Positions 10,001 to 19,529 of a stretch of 36,384 nt of DNA are shown piece after piece (the first letter of the stretch is position 1; every line of letters starts with the position of its first letter). The stretch covers positions 1 to 36,384 of the forward strand of contig JAJZRE010000024.1 in the NCBI GenBank assembly GCA_021802945.1. Direction: 5' to 3'. The notes under the pieces were generated by a model. The model searched no databases. It was given only the letters and a program-made list of their open reading frames with translations, and was not told the DNA's origin. A program made the translations under genes and the position numbers. The stretch is from Pseudomonadota bacterium (lineage in GTDB: Bacteria > Pseudomonadota > Gammaproteobacteria > Burkholderiales > Thiobacillaceae).

Positions 10001-10581
10001 CCCAGGCGCAGGCGCGTGCCGAATACCTCGCCGCGCAATGCGCCGACCTGCTGGAGGCCGTCGGCACGCTGGAAGACGCGATCCGCCGCATCGACCAGGA
10101 GTCGCGCGCGCGGCTGAAGGACACCTTCGACACCGTCAACCAGCACATGGGCGAACTGTTCCCGCAGCTGTTCGGCGGCGGCCAGGCGCGGCTGATCCTC
10201 ACCGGCGACGAACTGCTCGACGCCGGCGTCCAGGTGTTCGCCCAGCCGCCCGGCAAGAAGAATGCCTCGATCCACCTGCTGTCCGGCGGCGAAAAAACGC
10301 TCACCGCGCTGTCGCTGGTGTTCGCCATGTTCAAGCTCAACCCCGCGCCGTTCTGCCTGCTCGACGAGGTCGACGCGCCGCTCGACGACGCCAACACCGA
10401 GCGCTACTGCAACCTCGTCAAGGCGATGTCCGACCACACGCAGTTCCTCTTCATCACCCACAACCGCGTCACCATGGAAATGGCGCAGCACCTGGCCGGC
10501 GTCACCATGCAGGAACAGGGCGTGTCGCGCATCGTCGCGGTGGACGTGGAAGAGGCGGTGGGGATGGTCGAGGCGGCCTAA
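7087..10581 (+). CDS. smc: Chromosome segregation protein SMC
   Basis: Condensin ATPase of 1164 residues that compacts and segregates the chromosome. The N-terminal head carries Walker A GPNGCGKSN at 31-39 and QGMITRLIEAKPEELRGYLEEAAG. Long coiled coils run to about 510 and from about 660 to 1000, rich in Ala, Gln, Arg and Glu. The hinge lies between, about 511-661, bounded by GGWLRSRGLDAAPRLWEKL and VEGILARGRELERL. The C-terminal head has the ABC signature LSGGEKT near 1065 and Walker B FCLLDEVDAPLDD near 1094. The start is a TTG at 7087, giving MRLTHIKLAGFKSFVD, the usual family N-terminus. Partners ScpA and ScpB are not in this window. Confidence 0.97.
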   Translation: MRLTHIKLAGFKSFVDPTVIPVPAQLTGVVGPNGCGKSNVIDAVRWVLGESSAKHLRGETMQDVIFNGSGTRKPASRASVELAFNNELGRAAGQWSQYAEIAVKRVLDRSGDSTYYINNMRVRRRDVADLFLGTGVGARAYAIIEQGMITRLIEAKPEELRGYLEEAAGVSKYRERRKETEARLKDARDNLNRVEDIQRELRNQVEKLAAQAEVAQHYKQLQADLTFSQHRLWYARKHDAAQQRARIDKDLVAAQTRLEAETARLRHIESELETARQTQFAGQDTLNTSQATYYQAQSEVARIEQTMAHQNATRERLYRQVQDLGARMAAQQARRSATQEALDEVRAQQPGLEAAVMEAEAVARQATDSTLPQKEALLREAQQAVGEAQRVVSQLDQSRQVDENSLGHTKRQLEQLDARQRRLAQEQAQLPRTDTAGLAQKQLDVEELAHTLATAQAGLREAETALPELDAARTRHTRELEAARKMLHQTEAELAALKKLQESLKADEKLGGWLRSRGLDAAPRLWEKLRVAPGWEAAVEAVLRERLQAVAADAAPDWFTDAPPARLTVWTGQGASAAAPELLASKIASDDAAAHAALADWLAGVYWADDADAARARCASLQPGECLVTPQGHLFTRHSVTFHGPHTAVEGILARGRELERLTTDAARLCEDVTQLEAVCADTQQRYLERQREVQALRAQTGQTQSRHHTAQMELLRLQQAVERVQGRAAQIAQELDEVTRLQAGERATLDTLEARLKDYRAQDEAARETLYAARQQRDQADRAVFEARELQRAAERRHQEAGFALTTCTNKIRELGETLARIDQEIADDEMRLTQARDELARLPADALDDELQAALTTRTEAETALAAARDALEGLTAQLRSHDEARLACEQGLDPLRRGIEQLKLKDQEAMLMQSQFELQLREAAADEASLESGLADSPKPSQLQADINRLQSEIAALGAVNLAALEELTQAQARAEYLAAQCADLLEAVGTLEDAIRRIDQESRARLKDTFDTVNQHMGELFPQLFGGGQARLILTGDELLDAGVQVFAQPPGKKNASIHLLSGGEKTLTALSLVFAMFKLNPAPFCLLDEVDAPLDDANTERYCNLVKAMSDHTQFLFITHNRVTMEMAQHLAGVTMQEQGVSRIVAVDVEEAVGMVEAA

Positions 10582-10595
10582 ATTCAGCTCGCCCC

Positions 10596-10614
10596 TAGCC
10601 GGATGCGCCGGCTA
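10596..10614. other. Perfect 7-bp hairpin after smc
   Basis: TAGCCGG (10596-10602) and CCGGCTA (10608-10614) flank a five-base loop in the 73-bp space between smc and serS. No run of T follows, so it is not a standard terminator. It could be a processing or weak attenuation site, or chance in GC-rich DNA. Confidence 0.4.
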
Positions 10615-10627
10615 TCGGCGAAAATGA

Positions 10628-11938
<1,311 letters not shown>

Positions 11939-11942
11939 ATTA

Positions 11943-12051
11943 GGAAACGCTGAACAAGTCCTTCGACAAGCTCAGGACGAACGGCAAATTGTTGATTCCG
12001 TTCGCGGTGAGCTTGTCGAACCATGAGCGGAATCAATTGTTCAGCGATTCC
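11943..12051. repeat. Inverted-repeat unit carrying two REP-like cores
   Basis: A 15-bp inverted repeat, GGAAACGCTGAACAA at 11943-11957 and TTGTTCAGCGATTCC at 12037-12051 (one mismatch), encloses two opposed REP-like cores: CCTTCGACAAGCTCAGGACG from 11960 and TTCGCGGTGAGCTTGTCGAA from 12001. A further inner pair (TTGATTCCG / CGGAATCAA) strengthens the fold. The whole 109 bp can form one long cruciform in the convergent space between serS and mltF, where it might also stop transcription from both sides. No target-site duplication is evident. Confidence 0.7.
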
Positions 12052-12094
12052 TTGGCGCTTGGCGCGGCTGACGCCTGCCTGATGCGCCTGCGGA

Positions 12095-13507
12095 TCAGCC
12101 CGGCGCGGCCACGTCTTCCCCGCCGGTTCCCAGATTGATCAGCGGGTTGTACTCGGGCTCCAGCCGCAGCAGGATGTCGTAGTAGTTGCGGATGTTCTCG
12201 GCGAACAGCTTCGCCTCGGCCCCGCGCGCATAGCCGTATTTCATCACCCTGGCATAACTGCCGCGGCTCAGGTAGGGCAGGGCCTCCTTCACGTCGGCCC
12301 AGCTGTCCGGGTTGCCGCCGCGCGCCTGCGCGATGCGCCGCGCATCTTCCAGATGGCCCTGCCCCTGGTTGTAGCAGGCCAGCGCGAGCCAGGTGCGGTC
12401 GGGCTCGGGGATGCGGTCGGGCAGGGCCTCTTTCAACAGCGCCAGATAGCGTGCGCCGCCGAGGATGCTCTGGCGCGCATCGAGGCGATTGCCGATTCCC
12501 ATGCGGTCGGCCGTTTCGGCGGTCAGCATCATCAGGCCGCGCACGCCGGTCGGCGAGGTGGCGGACGGGTCCCACTGCGATTCCTGATATCCGATCGCGG
12601 CCAGCAGCCGCCAGTCGATGCCGGTCAGCGTCTGGGCCTCCTGGAAATACCGCCGCAGCGCAGGCAGGCGTTGGGGGCGGCGCTGCATGATGCCGAGGAT
12701 GTCCGAGCTGTCGAGCCGTTTGACGTGGCCGAAATAACGCTCGTAGATCCGCTTGATGGTGCCGTCCTGCTGTGCCTGCTCGACAAAGCGCGCCAGGGCG
12801 TTGCGCAGGACCGGCGAACTGCCGGTAGGCAGCGCCCACACTATTTTTTGCGTGTCGGGAAGGTCGAATGCCACCGCCAGTTCAGGATAGAACGTGCGCC
12901 TGGGATCGAAATCCATGCCGTTGATGACCACCGCGTCGTATTTGCCCGCCTGCAGCTGCGCCAGCAGTTCGTCCGGCCAGACGTTTTCGAGTGCGGCCCA
13001 GCTCAGCCCGGGGAATTTGCGTTTCAGGCGCATCAGCATGGGGGTATGCCCTGAACCGATGATCAGCGCCAGCTTCTTGCCGGACAGGTCGGCGACGCTG
13101 CGCGGCGCCCGGTCGTCTGTGCGATACACGACATGAACCGGTGTTTCGAATATCACCGGGCCGGCGATCAGGTGGCGATCCTTGACCACGGCTTGCGGCA
13201 GGGCGGCCGCGGCGAGGTGGATCTGATGCGTATCGAGCAGTTCGAACAGGGCTTCCGGTTTGGGTTTTTCCGTCCAGGTGAGCGTCCAGTGCTGCGACTG
13301 GCCGAAAGCCTGGATCAGATCGTGCTCGAAGCCGGCGGCCTCGCCGTTGCGGGCGATGTAGTAGGTGGCGGGGCTGTTGCGCACGCCCACCCGCAGCTCG
13401 CCGCTGGTTTCGGGCGGCGGAATCGGGCGGCTGCAGGCAGCCAGTGCCAGCATGAGCGCCAGCGCAGCCAGTCTCCCGCACAGGCCCGCTTTTTTTATGG
13501 TTGGCAT
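12095..13507 (-). CDS. mltF: Membrane-bound lytic transglycosylase F (MltF-like)
   Basis: Cleaves peptidoglycan glycan strands to give 1,6-anhydromuropeptides; anchored to the outer membrane. From the ATG at 13507 the protein has 470 residues, with a lipoprotein signal MPTIKKAGLCGRLAALALML ending at Cys25. Residues about 35-265 form a solute-binding-like domain (RVGVRNSPATYYI, SVADLSGKKLALIIGSGHTP). The SLT domain follows, with catalytic glutamate in AAIGYQESQWDP and the motifs SPTGVRGLMMLT and ALACYNQGQGH. This two-domain order defines MltF. A start 13 codons earlier (13546) would make the signal too long. Neither start has a strong ribosome site. It is transcribed away from tRNA-Ser. Confidence 0.93.
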   Translation of the reverse strand: MPTIKKAGLCGRLAALALMLALAACSRPIPPPETSGELRVGVRNSPATYYIARNGEAAGFEHDLIQAFGQSQHWTLTWTEKPKPEALFELLDTHQIHLAAAALPQAVVKDRHLIAGPVIFETPVHVVYRTDDRAPRSVADLSGKKLALIIGSGHTPMLMRLKRKFPGLSWAALENVWPDELLAQLQAGKYDAVVINGMDFDPRRTFYPELAVAFDLPDTQKIVWALPTGSSPVLRNALARFVEQAQQDGTIKRIYERYFGHVKRLDSSDILGIMQRRPQRLPALRRYFQEAQTLTGIDWRLLAAIGYQESQWDPSATSPTGVRGLMMLTAETADRMGIGNRLDARQSILGGARYLALLKEALPDRIPEPDRTWLALACYNQGQGHLEDARRIAQARGGNPDSWADVKEALPYLSRGSYARVMKYGYARGAEAKLFAENIRNYYDILLRLEPEYNPLINLGTGGEDVAAPG

Positions 13508-13577
13508 GAGCACAGTCTGAACGAGAGCGAAATTTTCGTCCAGCAATGCGCCCGGCTCGGTTACAATACGCGCCGCC

Positions 13578-13667
<90 letters not shown>

Positions 13668-13680
13668 TCACACTAGCAAG

Positions 13681-13706
13681 AAAGCGCCTTTCGGGGCGCT
13701 TTTTTC
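13681..13706 (+). terminator. Rho-independent terminator after tRNA-Ser
   Basis: AAAGCGCC (13681-13688) pairs with GGCGCTTT (13695-13702) around a TTTCGG loop. The run of T continues to 13705. It lies 14 bp after the tRNA. Confidence 0.93.
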
Positions 13707-13743
13707 AATTTATCCCCTACTTCCTCCCCTGAAGATGTCCGGC

Positions 13744-13908
13744 TAGTACGACAACCCATGAGTTTGCGTACATGCCGAGACGCGCATCCGCGCGCCGAGT
13801 GCGCGAAGCGAACCGCAGCCATAGCCGTTCCATGGCGAGGATGCGCGACAAAGCAATCGGCGATGCGGGGCGCGTTGAACATAGCGAAACTTATGGGTTG
13901 CCGTACTA
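13744..13908. mobile_element. 165-bp MITE-like inverted-repeat element
   Basis: Ends at 13744-13765 and 13887-13908 are inverted repeats matching at 20 of 22 positions (TAGTACGACAACCCATG at the left; CATAAGTTT pairs with ATGAGTTT inside). A second, inner inverted repeat, CGCGCATCC / GGATGCGCG, lies inside. GGCT is found at both junctions (13741-13744 and 13909-13912), overlapping the end by one base, and may be a target duplication. No transposase is encoded, so any movement would be in trans. It sits between the tRNA-Ser terminator and the EAL-GGDEF gene, and its right end forms that gene's TAG stop. Short reading frames exist on both strands but have no support. Confidence 0.7.
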
Positions 13909-15759
13909 GGCTGCCCGAGACTGAACCGGGTGCAATTCCGCTGTGCTTGCCTCGCCGGGCCTTTCTCCTTTTTCGGCGCCGGGCGCCGGCCAAGGCAGCC
14001 TGCGCTGATCGATGAACAGGCTGCTGCCGTCGTTGCGCTTGGCCATTCCTTTGGCCTCGGAGGCGGCGCGCGCGACTTCCTGATAGTGATGGAAATGGGA
14101 AGGGTCGACCAGCACCGCGCCGATGGACAGCGACACCAGGGGATGGAAGGCCATGGCGCCGCGCCGGTCTTCACTGTGGTAGCCACCGACTGCCACGTGC
14201 TCGGGGTTGTACAGGGACAGGCTTTCCCGGTCGAACCGTGCCAGGATGGTCTGGCAGCGCTCTTCCCAGTCGAGACTCTGGAATAGGACCACGAAGTCGT
14301 CGCCGCCAATGTGGCCGATGAAGTCGAGCTCGAGCTTGCAGCTCTCGCGCAGGATGCGCGCCAGCAGCTGGATGATGTCATCACCGCGGCGGAAGCCATA
14401 GACATCGTTGTAGGGCTTGAAGTGGTCGAGGTCGAAATAGGCGGTGATGAAGGTCTGTTCGTTGGAAAGCAGGCGTTCCATGTGCTCCTGGATCGGTACG
14501 TTGCCGGGCAGGCCGCTCAGCGGGTTGGCGTAGCGCGCGGCGACGATCTGCATTTCGGTCACTTCGCGCATCAGGTCGAATCCCGATCCCAGCCCCAGGT
14601 AGAGGCCTTCGTCGGTGATGATGAAACCCTGGGTGAAGGCGCTCTTGCCTTTTTTCACCACCAGTTCAGACAGTTCGGTCATCCGTGTGGCCTTGTCGAC
14701 GATGAGCGGATTGGGGTCCATCAGTTCTCGGCAGGGTTTGCGGCCATGCAGTTCGCGTCCATAAAGGGTGAGAAACTGGTCCAGCAGGGCGGGGCGGTGC
14801 AGGATGCCGACCGGCATGCCTTCATCGACGACTGCCACGGCATGCAGGTTCGGGTGTTGCATCAACAGTTCGAGCACATCCTGGCTGGCTGTCAGCGGCG
14901 AGACTGCCGGTGCCGACACCATCAGCTTGTCGGCCGAGATGCGCAGGCCGTCACGCGCCCGTGGCATGGGGAATACGCTGACCGTGCCGGACTGCAGACA
15001 TGACTGCACCTCTCTGGACGGCAACCGGATCGGCGTCGGCGAGGGGCGGCCGATCAGGTAGCCCTGCGCGAAGCGGATACCCAGATCTTTCAGGACCGCC
15101 AGTTCGGACGGGGTTTCCACCCCTTCGGCAATCACGCATGAATGCGCGCCTTCGGCCAGCATCCGGATCGAGCGCACGAACTGGACCTTGTGGGGGTCCT
15201 GGTGGATGTCGGAGATGAAGTGCTTGTCGATCTTGACGAAGGCCGGCTTCAGCTCAGACCACAGCCGCAGGCTGGAAAACCCTTCCCCGAGGTCGTCCAT
15301 GGCCACCTCGATGCCCGCTGAGCGCAACAGGGACACGGCTTGGCGCATGTCGGCGTAGTCAAGCGCTGCCTCATGTTCGGTGATTTCGAACACCACCTGA
15401 TGGCCGTTCAGGCCGGCCTCGGCCAGTGCCGCCAGCACGGCATCCGGTGAAAAGCTCGGGTCGAGCAGGCTGCTGGGCGAGAGATTCACGAACAGCCTTC
15501 CGGGCAGACGCAGTCGGACAAACGTCTTGAATGCCATGCGCAGGCAGGCCCAATCCAGTTCCGGAAGCCGCCCGTGTTGTTCGGCCATGTTGAACAAGGC
15601 CTGGGGGGCATGCAAGGGGCTGTTGGAAGGGCCGCGCGACAATGCCTCATAGGCCACCACCCGGCCTTCGGTCAGGTCGAGTACCGGTTGCAGCAAGGTC
15701 GTCAACCGTGCGTTGGTCAGGATGTGTTCCAGATGGAGGCGTAATTCTTCTTGGCTCAT
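13906..15759 (-). CDS. EAL-CBS-GGDEF cyclic-di-GMP signalling protein
   Basis: Cytoplasmic protein of 617 residues with no membrane segment. The EAL phosphodiesterase domain (about 12-250) keeps its metal and general-base residues: E38 in YEALSR, FVNLSP, FEITEHE, AMDDLGEG, FVKIDK, AEGVET and QGYLIGRP. A CBS pair (about 265-390) may sense nucleotides. The GGDEF domain (about 410-580) has YFDLDHFKPYND, but its active loop reads GGDDF (485-489), and the RxxD inhibitory site is LELD (476-479), with the arginine lost. It is therefore probably a phosphodiesterase, with the GGDEF domain regulatory or weakly active. The C-terminal tail ends inside the adjoining inverted-repeat element. The start at 15759 has no strong ribosome site. 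It may link c-di-GMP to the motility genes, by inference only. Confidence 0.92.
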   Translation of the reverse strand: MSQEELRLHLEHILTNARLTTLLQPVLDLTEGRVVAYEALSRGPSNSPLHAPQALFNMAEQHGRLPELDWACLRMAFKTFVRLRLPGRLFVNLSPSSLLDPSFSPDAVLAALAEAGLNGHQVVFEITEHEAALDYADMRQAVSLLRSAGIEVAMDDLGEGFSSLRLWSELKPAFVKIDKHFISDIHQDPHKVQFVRSIRMLAEGAHSCVIAEGVETPSELAVLKDLGIRFAQGYLIGRPSPTPIRLPSREVQSCLQSGTVSVFPMPRARDGLRISADKLMVSAPAVSPLTASQDVLELLMQHPNLHAVAVVDEGMPVGILHRPALLDQFLTLYGRELHGRKPCRELMDPNPLIVDKATRMTELSELVVKKGKSAFTQGFIITDEGLYLGLGSGFDLMREVTEMQIVAARYANPLSGLPGNVPIQEHMERLLSNEQTFITAYFDLDHFKPYNDVYGFRRGDDIIQLLARILRESCKLELDFIGHIGGDDFVVLFQSLDWEERCQTILARFDRESLSLYNPEHVAVGGYHSEDRRGAMAFHPLVSLSIGAVLVDPSHFHHYQEVARAASEAKGMAKRNDGSSLFIDQRRLPWPAPGAEKGERPGEASTAELHPVQSRAA

Positions 15760-15941
15760 GCTCGGGAGGGGAAAATGAAGATCCTCCTACGATAGGCCGG
15801 AAGCATGACGTGCGTGTGAAACCGGACACGCTGCGGCGGGATTGGGGTATAAAGCGGATCTGGCTGGGGTGGGCGACTGGCAAGCCCCCGTATTCCTGCC
15901 GGACAGGCTGCCGGGATCGTTTGGCCCTACTTCCCGCGGGC

Positions 15942-15969
15942 TTGAAAATTCCCCACATCACATCAAAAT
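15942..15969 (+). promoter_or_regulatory. Candidate sigma-70 promoter for clpS-clpA
   Basis: TTGAAA (15942-15947) and CAAAAT (15964-15969) are separated by 16 bp and lie 30 bp before the clpS ATG. The -35 matches five of six consensus bases and the -10 four. The remaining space back to the divergent EAL-GGDEF start (15760-15941) shows nothing else clear. Confidence 0.45.
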
Positions 15970-15998
15970 AAAGCCAGTAACTCGGGCTTATTCAGGCT

Positions 15999-16307
15999 AT
16001 GGCGACCAAGCGAGAAGGCAGTACCCTTCTGGAACCGACTGCGGCGAAGGTGAAGCCGCCGCCCTTGTACAAGGTTCTGCTGCTGAACGACGACTACACC
16101 CCGATGGAATTCGTGGTGCATGTCCTCAAGAAGTTTTTCGGCATCGACCAAGAACGGGCGACACAAATCATGCTCAAAGTGCATACTGAGGGTGTGGGTG
16201 TGTGCGGCGTATATCCGAGGGATATCGCCCACACCAAGGTCGAGCAGGTTGTGGATTTCGCGCGGCAGCATCAGCACCCGCTGCAATGTACGATGGAGGA
16301 AAGTTAG
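15999..16307 (+). CDS. clpS: ATP-dependent Clp protease adaptor ClpS
   Basis: Adaptor that binds N-degron substrates (N-terminal Leu, Phe, Tyr, Trp) and delivers them to ClpA-ClpP. At 102 residues it has a disordered N-terminal tail (about 1-22, [17 protein letters not shown]) followed by the core. The core shows [18 protein letters not shown], with the asparagine-aspartate pair and methionine gate of the N-degron pocket, the histidine in [18 protein letters not shown], and [20 protein letters not shown] at the end. The stop codon TAG is directly followed by the clpA ATG, so the pair is translationally coupled, as is usual in proteobacteria. Confidence 0.97.
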   Translation: MATKREGSTLLEPTAAKVKPPPLYKVLLLNDDYTPMEFVVHVLKKFFGIDQERATQIMLKVHTEGVGVCGVYPRDIAHTKVEQVVDFARQHQHPLQCTMEES

Positions 16308-18560
16308 ATGATTGCCCAGGAACTCGAAGTCACGCTGCACATGGCCTTCATGGACGCGCGGCAGAAGCGCCACGAATTCATTTCGGTGGAGCATCTGCTG
16401 ATGGCGATGCTGGACAATCCGTCGGCCGCCGAAGTGCTGCGCGCCTGCGGCGCCAACATCGACGCGATGCGCGAGCAGCTCGGCAACTTCATCGAGGAAC
16501 ACACGCCCAAGGTGGCGGGCGAGGGCGAGGTCGATACCCAGCCGACGCTCGGCTTCCAGCGCGTGATCCAGCGCGCCATCCTGCATGTGCAGTCGTCCGG
16601 CAAGAAGGAAGTGACCGGCGCCAACGTGCTGGTGGCGGTGTTCGGGGAAAAGGACTCGCATGCGGTGTATTTCCTCACCCAGCAGGGCGTGACGCGGCTC
16701 GACATCGTCAATTTCATCTCCCACGGCATCACCAAGACGCCGCAGAGCGAGCCGGTGCGGCCGGACGAAGCCCCGGACGCCAATGCCGAGGCCCCGGCCA
16801 GTTCGCCGCTCGACAGCTTTGCGCAGAATCTCAACACCCAGGCGCTGGCGGGCAAGATCGATCCCCTGATCGGGCGCGACCAGGAACTCGAGCGCGTGAT
16901 CCAGACGCTGTGCCGCCGCCGCAAGAACAATCCCTTGCTGGTGGGCGAGGCCGGCGTGGGCAAGACCGCGATCGCGGAAGGCCTGGCGCGCCGTATCGTC
17001 GAAAACGCGGTGCCGGACATCCTGGCCCAGAGCACGGTCTACGCGCTGGACATGGGCGCCTTGCTGGCGGGCACCAAGTATCGCGGCGATTTCGAACAGC
17101 GGCTGAAGGGCGTGCTGAAGCAGCTGTCCGACAATCCCAAGGCGATCCTGTTCATCGACGAGATCCACACGCTGATCGGCGCCGGCGCGGCGTCCGGCGG
17201 TACGCTCGATGCGTCCAACCTGCTGAAGCCTGCGCTGTCGTCCGGCCAGCTGCGCTGCATCGGCGCTACCACCTATACGGAATACCGCGGCATCTTCGAG
17301 AAGGACCATGCCCTGTCGCGGCGCTTCCAGAAGGTCGACGTGCCGGAACCCTCGGTCAACGAGACGGTGGCGATCCTGCGCGGCCTGAAGTCGCGCTTCG
17401 AGGATCACCACGGCGTCAAGTACACGGCGGCCGCGCTGAGCACCGCGGCGCAACTTTCGGCGCGCTATATCAACGACCGCCATCTGCCGGACAAGGCGAT
17501 CGACGTGATCGACGAGGCGGGCGCGGCCCAGCGCATCCTGCCGAAATCCAAACAGAAGCGCACCATTACGCCGCGCGAGATCGAGGACATCATCGCCAAG
17601 ATCGCCCGGATTCCGCCCAAGACGGTGTCCTCCGACGACAAGAACTCGCTGAAGACGCTGGACCGCGACCTCAAGGCCGTGGTGTACGGGCAGAACGCGG
17701 CGATCGACGCGCTGGCCACCGCGATCAAGATGTCGCGCAGCGGCCTCGGCAACCCGCAGAAGCCGATCGGCAACTTCCTGTTTTCCGGTCCCACCGGGGT
17801 CGGCAAGACCGAAGTCGCGCGCCAGCTCGCCTACGTGCTGGGCGTCGAGCTGATCCGCTTCGACATGTCCGAGTACATGGAGCGCCACGCGGTGTCGCGG
17901 CTGATCGGCGCGCCGCCGGGCTACGTGGGCTTCGACCAGGGCGGGCTGTTGACCGAAGCCGTCACCAAGCATCCCTATGCCGTTGTCTTGCTGGATGAAG
18001 TCGAGAAGGCCCACCCGGACATCTTCAACGTGCTGCTACAGGTGATGGATCACGGCACGCTGACCGACACCAACGGGCGCAAGGCCGACTTCCGCAACGT
18101 GGTGCTCATCATGACCACCAACGCCGGCGCGGAAATGCTCAACAAGGCGACCATCGGCTTTTCCGGTTCGCGCGAAAGCGGCGACGAAATGGGCGAGATC
18201 AAGCGCATGTTCACGCCGGAATTCCGCAACCGGCTGGATGCGATCATCCCGTTCGCGCCGCTGACCGAGCCGGTCATCCTGCAGGTCGTCGACAAGTTCC
18301 TGATGCAGCTGGAAGAGCAGTTGCACGAGAAGAAGGTCGAGGCGGTGTTCACCGATGCCCTGAAGGCCTATCTCGCCAAGCATGGCTTCGACCCGCTGAT
18401 GGGCGCCCGCCCGATGGCGCGCCTGATCCAGGACACGATCCGCAAGGCGCTGGCCGATGAACTGCTGTTCGGCAAGCTGGCGCACGGTGGTCGCGTGACC
18501 ATCGATGTCGATGCCAGCGAGAAGGTCTGTCTGGAGTTCGAAGAGGCGGTGCCGGTTTAA
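16308..18560 (+). CDS. clpA: ATP-dependent Clp protease ATP-binding subunit ClpA
   Basis: AAA+ unfoldase of 750 residues that feeds substrates to ClpP. The N-domain (about 1-145), from [20 protein letters not shown], carries the ClpS-binding double repeat. The first AAA domain has Walker [10 protein letters not shown] near 215 and Walker [10 protein letters not shown] near 282. The second has Walker [10 protein letters not shown] near 495 and Walker [12 protein letters not shown]. There is no ClpB-type coiled-coil middle domain, which separates it from ClpB and ClpC. A ClpP-docking loop of the IGF type is seen in [11 protein letters not shown]. clpP itself is not in the window. It ends 88 bp before the coiled-coil protein gene. 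Confidence 0.97.
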   Translation: MIAQELEVTLHMAFMDARQKRHEFISVEHLLMAMLDNPSAAEVLRACGANIDAMREQLGNFIEEHTPKVAGEGEVDTQPTLGFQRVIQRAILHVQSSGKKEVTGANVLVAVFGEKDSHAVYFLTQQGVTRLDIVNFISHGITKTPQSEPVRPDEAPDANAEAPASSPLDSFAQNLNTQALAGKIDPLIGRDQELERVIQTLCRRRKNNPLLVGEAGVGKTAIAEGLARRIVENAVPDILAQSTVYALDMGALLAGTKYRGDFEQRLKGVLKQLSDNPKAILFIDEIHTLIGAGAASGGTLDASNLLKPALSSGQLRCIGATTYTEYRGIFEKDHALSRRFQKVDVPEPSVNETVAILRGLKSRFEDHHGVKYTAAALSTAAQLSARYINDRHLPDKAIDVIDEAGAAQRILPKSKQKRTITPREIEDIIAKIARIPPKTVSSDDKNSLKTLDRDLKAVVYGQNAAIDALATAIKMSRSGLGNPQKPIGNFLFSGPTGVGKTEVARQLAYVLGVELIRFDMSEYMERHAVSRLIGAPPGYVGFDQGGLLTEAVTKHPYAVVLLDEVEKAHPDIFNVLLQVMDHGTLTDTNGRKADFRNVVLIMTTNAGAEMLNKATIGFSGSRESGDEMGEIKRMFTPEFRNRLDAIIPFAPLTEPVILQVVDKFLMQLEEQLHEKKVEAVFTDALKAYLAKHGFDPLMGARPMARLIQDTIRKALADELLFGKLAHGGRVTIDVDASEKVCLEFEEAVPV

Positions 18561-18647
18561 GTCCGCGAAAGCGAAATTACCCATAAAGATTTAGCGTGAG
18601 GTGGTCGTAAGGCGTCCTAGATACAGGTTTATCTTGAGGGGACACCC

Positions 18648-19232
18648 ATGAAACTGCACTTCGCATCGCATATCGCTGCGCTTACGCTGATCGGCATGCT
18701 GCCCGTTGCTGCCCAAGCTGCCGCGGGGGCGGGCAATGCCGCAGTGTCCGGCGACGACTTGACCGCGGCAAGCGAGCGCATCCGTCAGACCGGTGAGAAG
18801 ATCCGCGAGGATTTGAAGAAAGCGCGGGCGCGACTGGAAGCCCAGAAAGCGCAACAGGAAGCCGAAAAAGCGCGACTGGAAGCCGAACGCAAGCGGCAAG
18901 AGGAACTGGCGCGTCAGCAGGCGCTCAAGGAAAAACAGCAACGAGAAGCCCAGCAGGCTGCGCAGGAGCGCGCTCGCCGGGAGGCCGCTGCGCGCGCAGA
19001 GCAAGCCGAGCGCCAGCGTCAGGAAGCGCTGCGCGCGCAGCAACTGGAAGTGGCCAGGCGGGAGGCGGCGAAAGCCAAGGCGGCCGAAGCACTCAAGGAA
19101 GCGCGCGCGTCGGTTGGTGAGCGGGCATTCGGCGGCACGGCGGAGGATCGGCAAGCGGCCGCCAAGGCCAGGGCCGCCGCAGCGCTCAAGAAAGCGCGCG
19201 AAGCCGCAGGCGTGCGGGCCTTCGGGGACTAA
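18648..19232 (+). CDS. Secreted Ala/Glu/Arg-rich coiled-coil protein, function unknown
   Basis: Protein of 194 residues. A signal peptide (MKLHFASHIAALTLIGMLPV, cleavage likely after AAQA near 24) is followed by a nearly unbroken charged helix from about 40 to 150, of the TolA type (KARLEAERKRQEELARQQAL and similar). The C-terminus holds two copies of a motif of about 22 residues: AKAKAAEALKEARASVGERAFG and AKARAAAALKKAREAAGVRAFG. This looks like a small repeated module and not simple low complexity. It has a good ribosome site, GAGGGG, before the ATG. It stands alone between clpA and the EpsD-like gene. It is probably periplasmic; a structural or envelope-spanning role is only a guess, and the similarity to TolA may be compositional. 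Confidence 0.82.
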   Translation: MKLHFASHIAALTLIGMLPVAAQAAAGAGNAAVSGDDLTAASERIRQTGEKIREDLKKARARLEAQKAQQEAEKARLEAERKRQEELARQQALKEKQQREAQQAAQERARREAAARAEQAERQRQEALRAQQLEVARREAAKAKAAEALKEARASVGERAFGGTAEDRQAAAKARAAAALKKAREAAGVRAFGD

Positions 19233-19259
19233 CCGCCAGGCCATTCATGGCATGCGGGC

Positions 19260-19282
19260 CCACTGGAACTGAAATCCAGTGG
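19260..19282. other. 7-bp perfect hairpin in the 19233-19529 spacer
   Basis: CCACTGG and CCAGTGG flank a nine-base loop 28 bp after the coiled-coil gene. No T-run follows, so termination would need Rho. The rest of this roughly 300-bp spacer shows no gene or convincing promoter. Confidence 0.4.
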
Positions 19283-19529
19283 CTCGGCAGCCGTCCGCGC
19301 GACGCGGCCCTGGCACCGGCTGCGGATCATGCGCGCCGGGGTCGATTGAAGCGTGGATGATCCGCCGGCCGGAATATTGGCCGACATGCGCCTTGCGTCC
19401 CCGGGCTGAACGGAGAAGCCGGCTGAATTGCGCGGTTCCCTGACGCGCGCCAGGCCTGCGCTTCCCTGACTTGCTCAAATCCGTCGAATCCCGCACCATA
19501 CCTGGCATTCAATGTATACCGGAGTGCGG

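Noticed and set aside
7093-10491. Very long minus-strand open frame opposite smc
   Set aside because: It mirrors the smc coding frame and gives a low-complexity Arg/Gly/Leu-rich product with no motif; a GC-rich shadow.
12033-12839. Alternative minus-strand frame in the 3' half of mltF
   Set aside because: It is out of frame with the SLT catalytic motifs, which sit in the frame at 12095-13507.
13673-13993. Short frame across the 13744-13908 element on the minus strand
   Set aside because: It crosses the tRNA terminator and the repeat ends and depends on frames through palindromes; not supported as a gene.
15963-18014. Minus-strand frame of about 680 codons opposite clpS-clpA
   Set aside because: His/Arg-rich antisense product without any domain; clpS and clpA are unmistakable.
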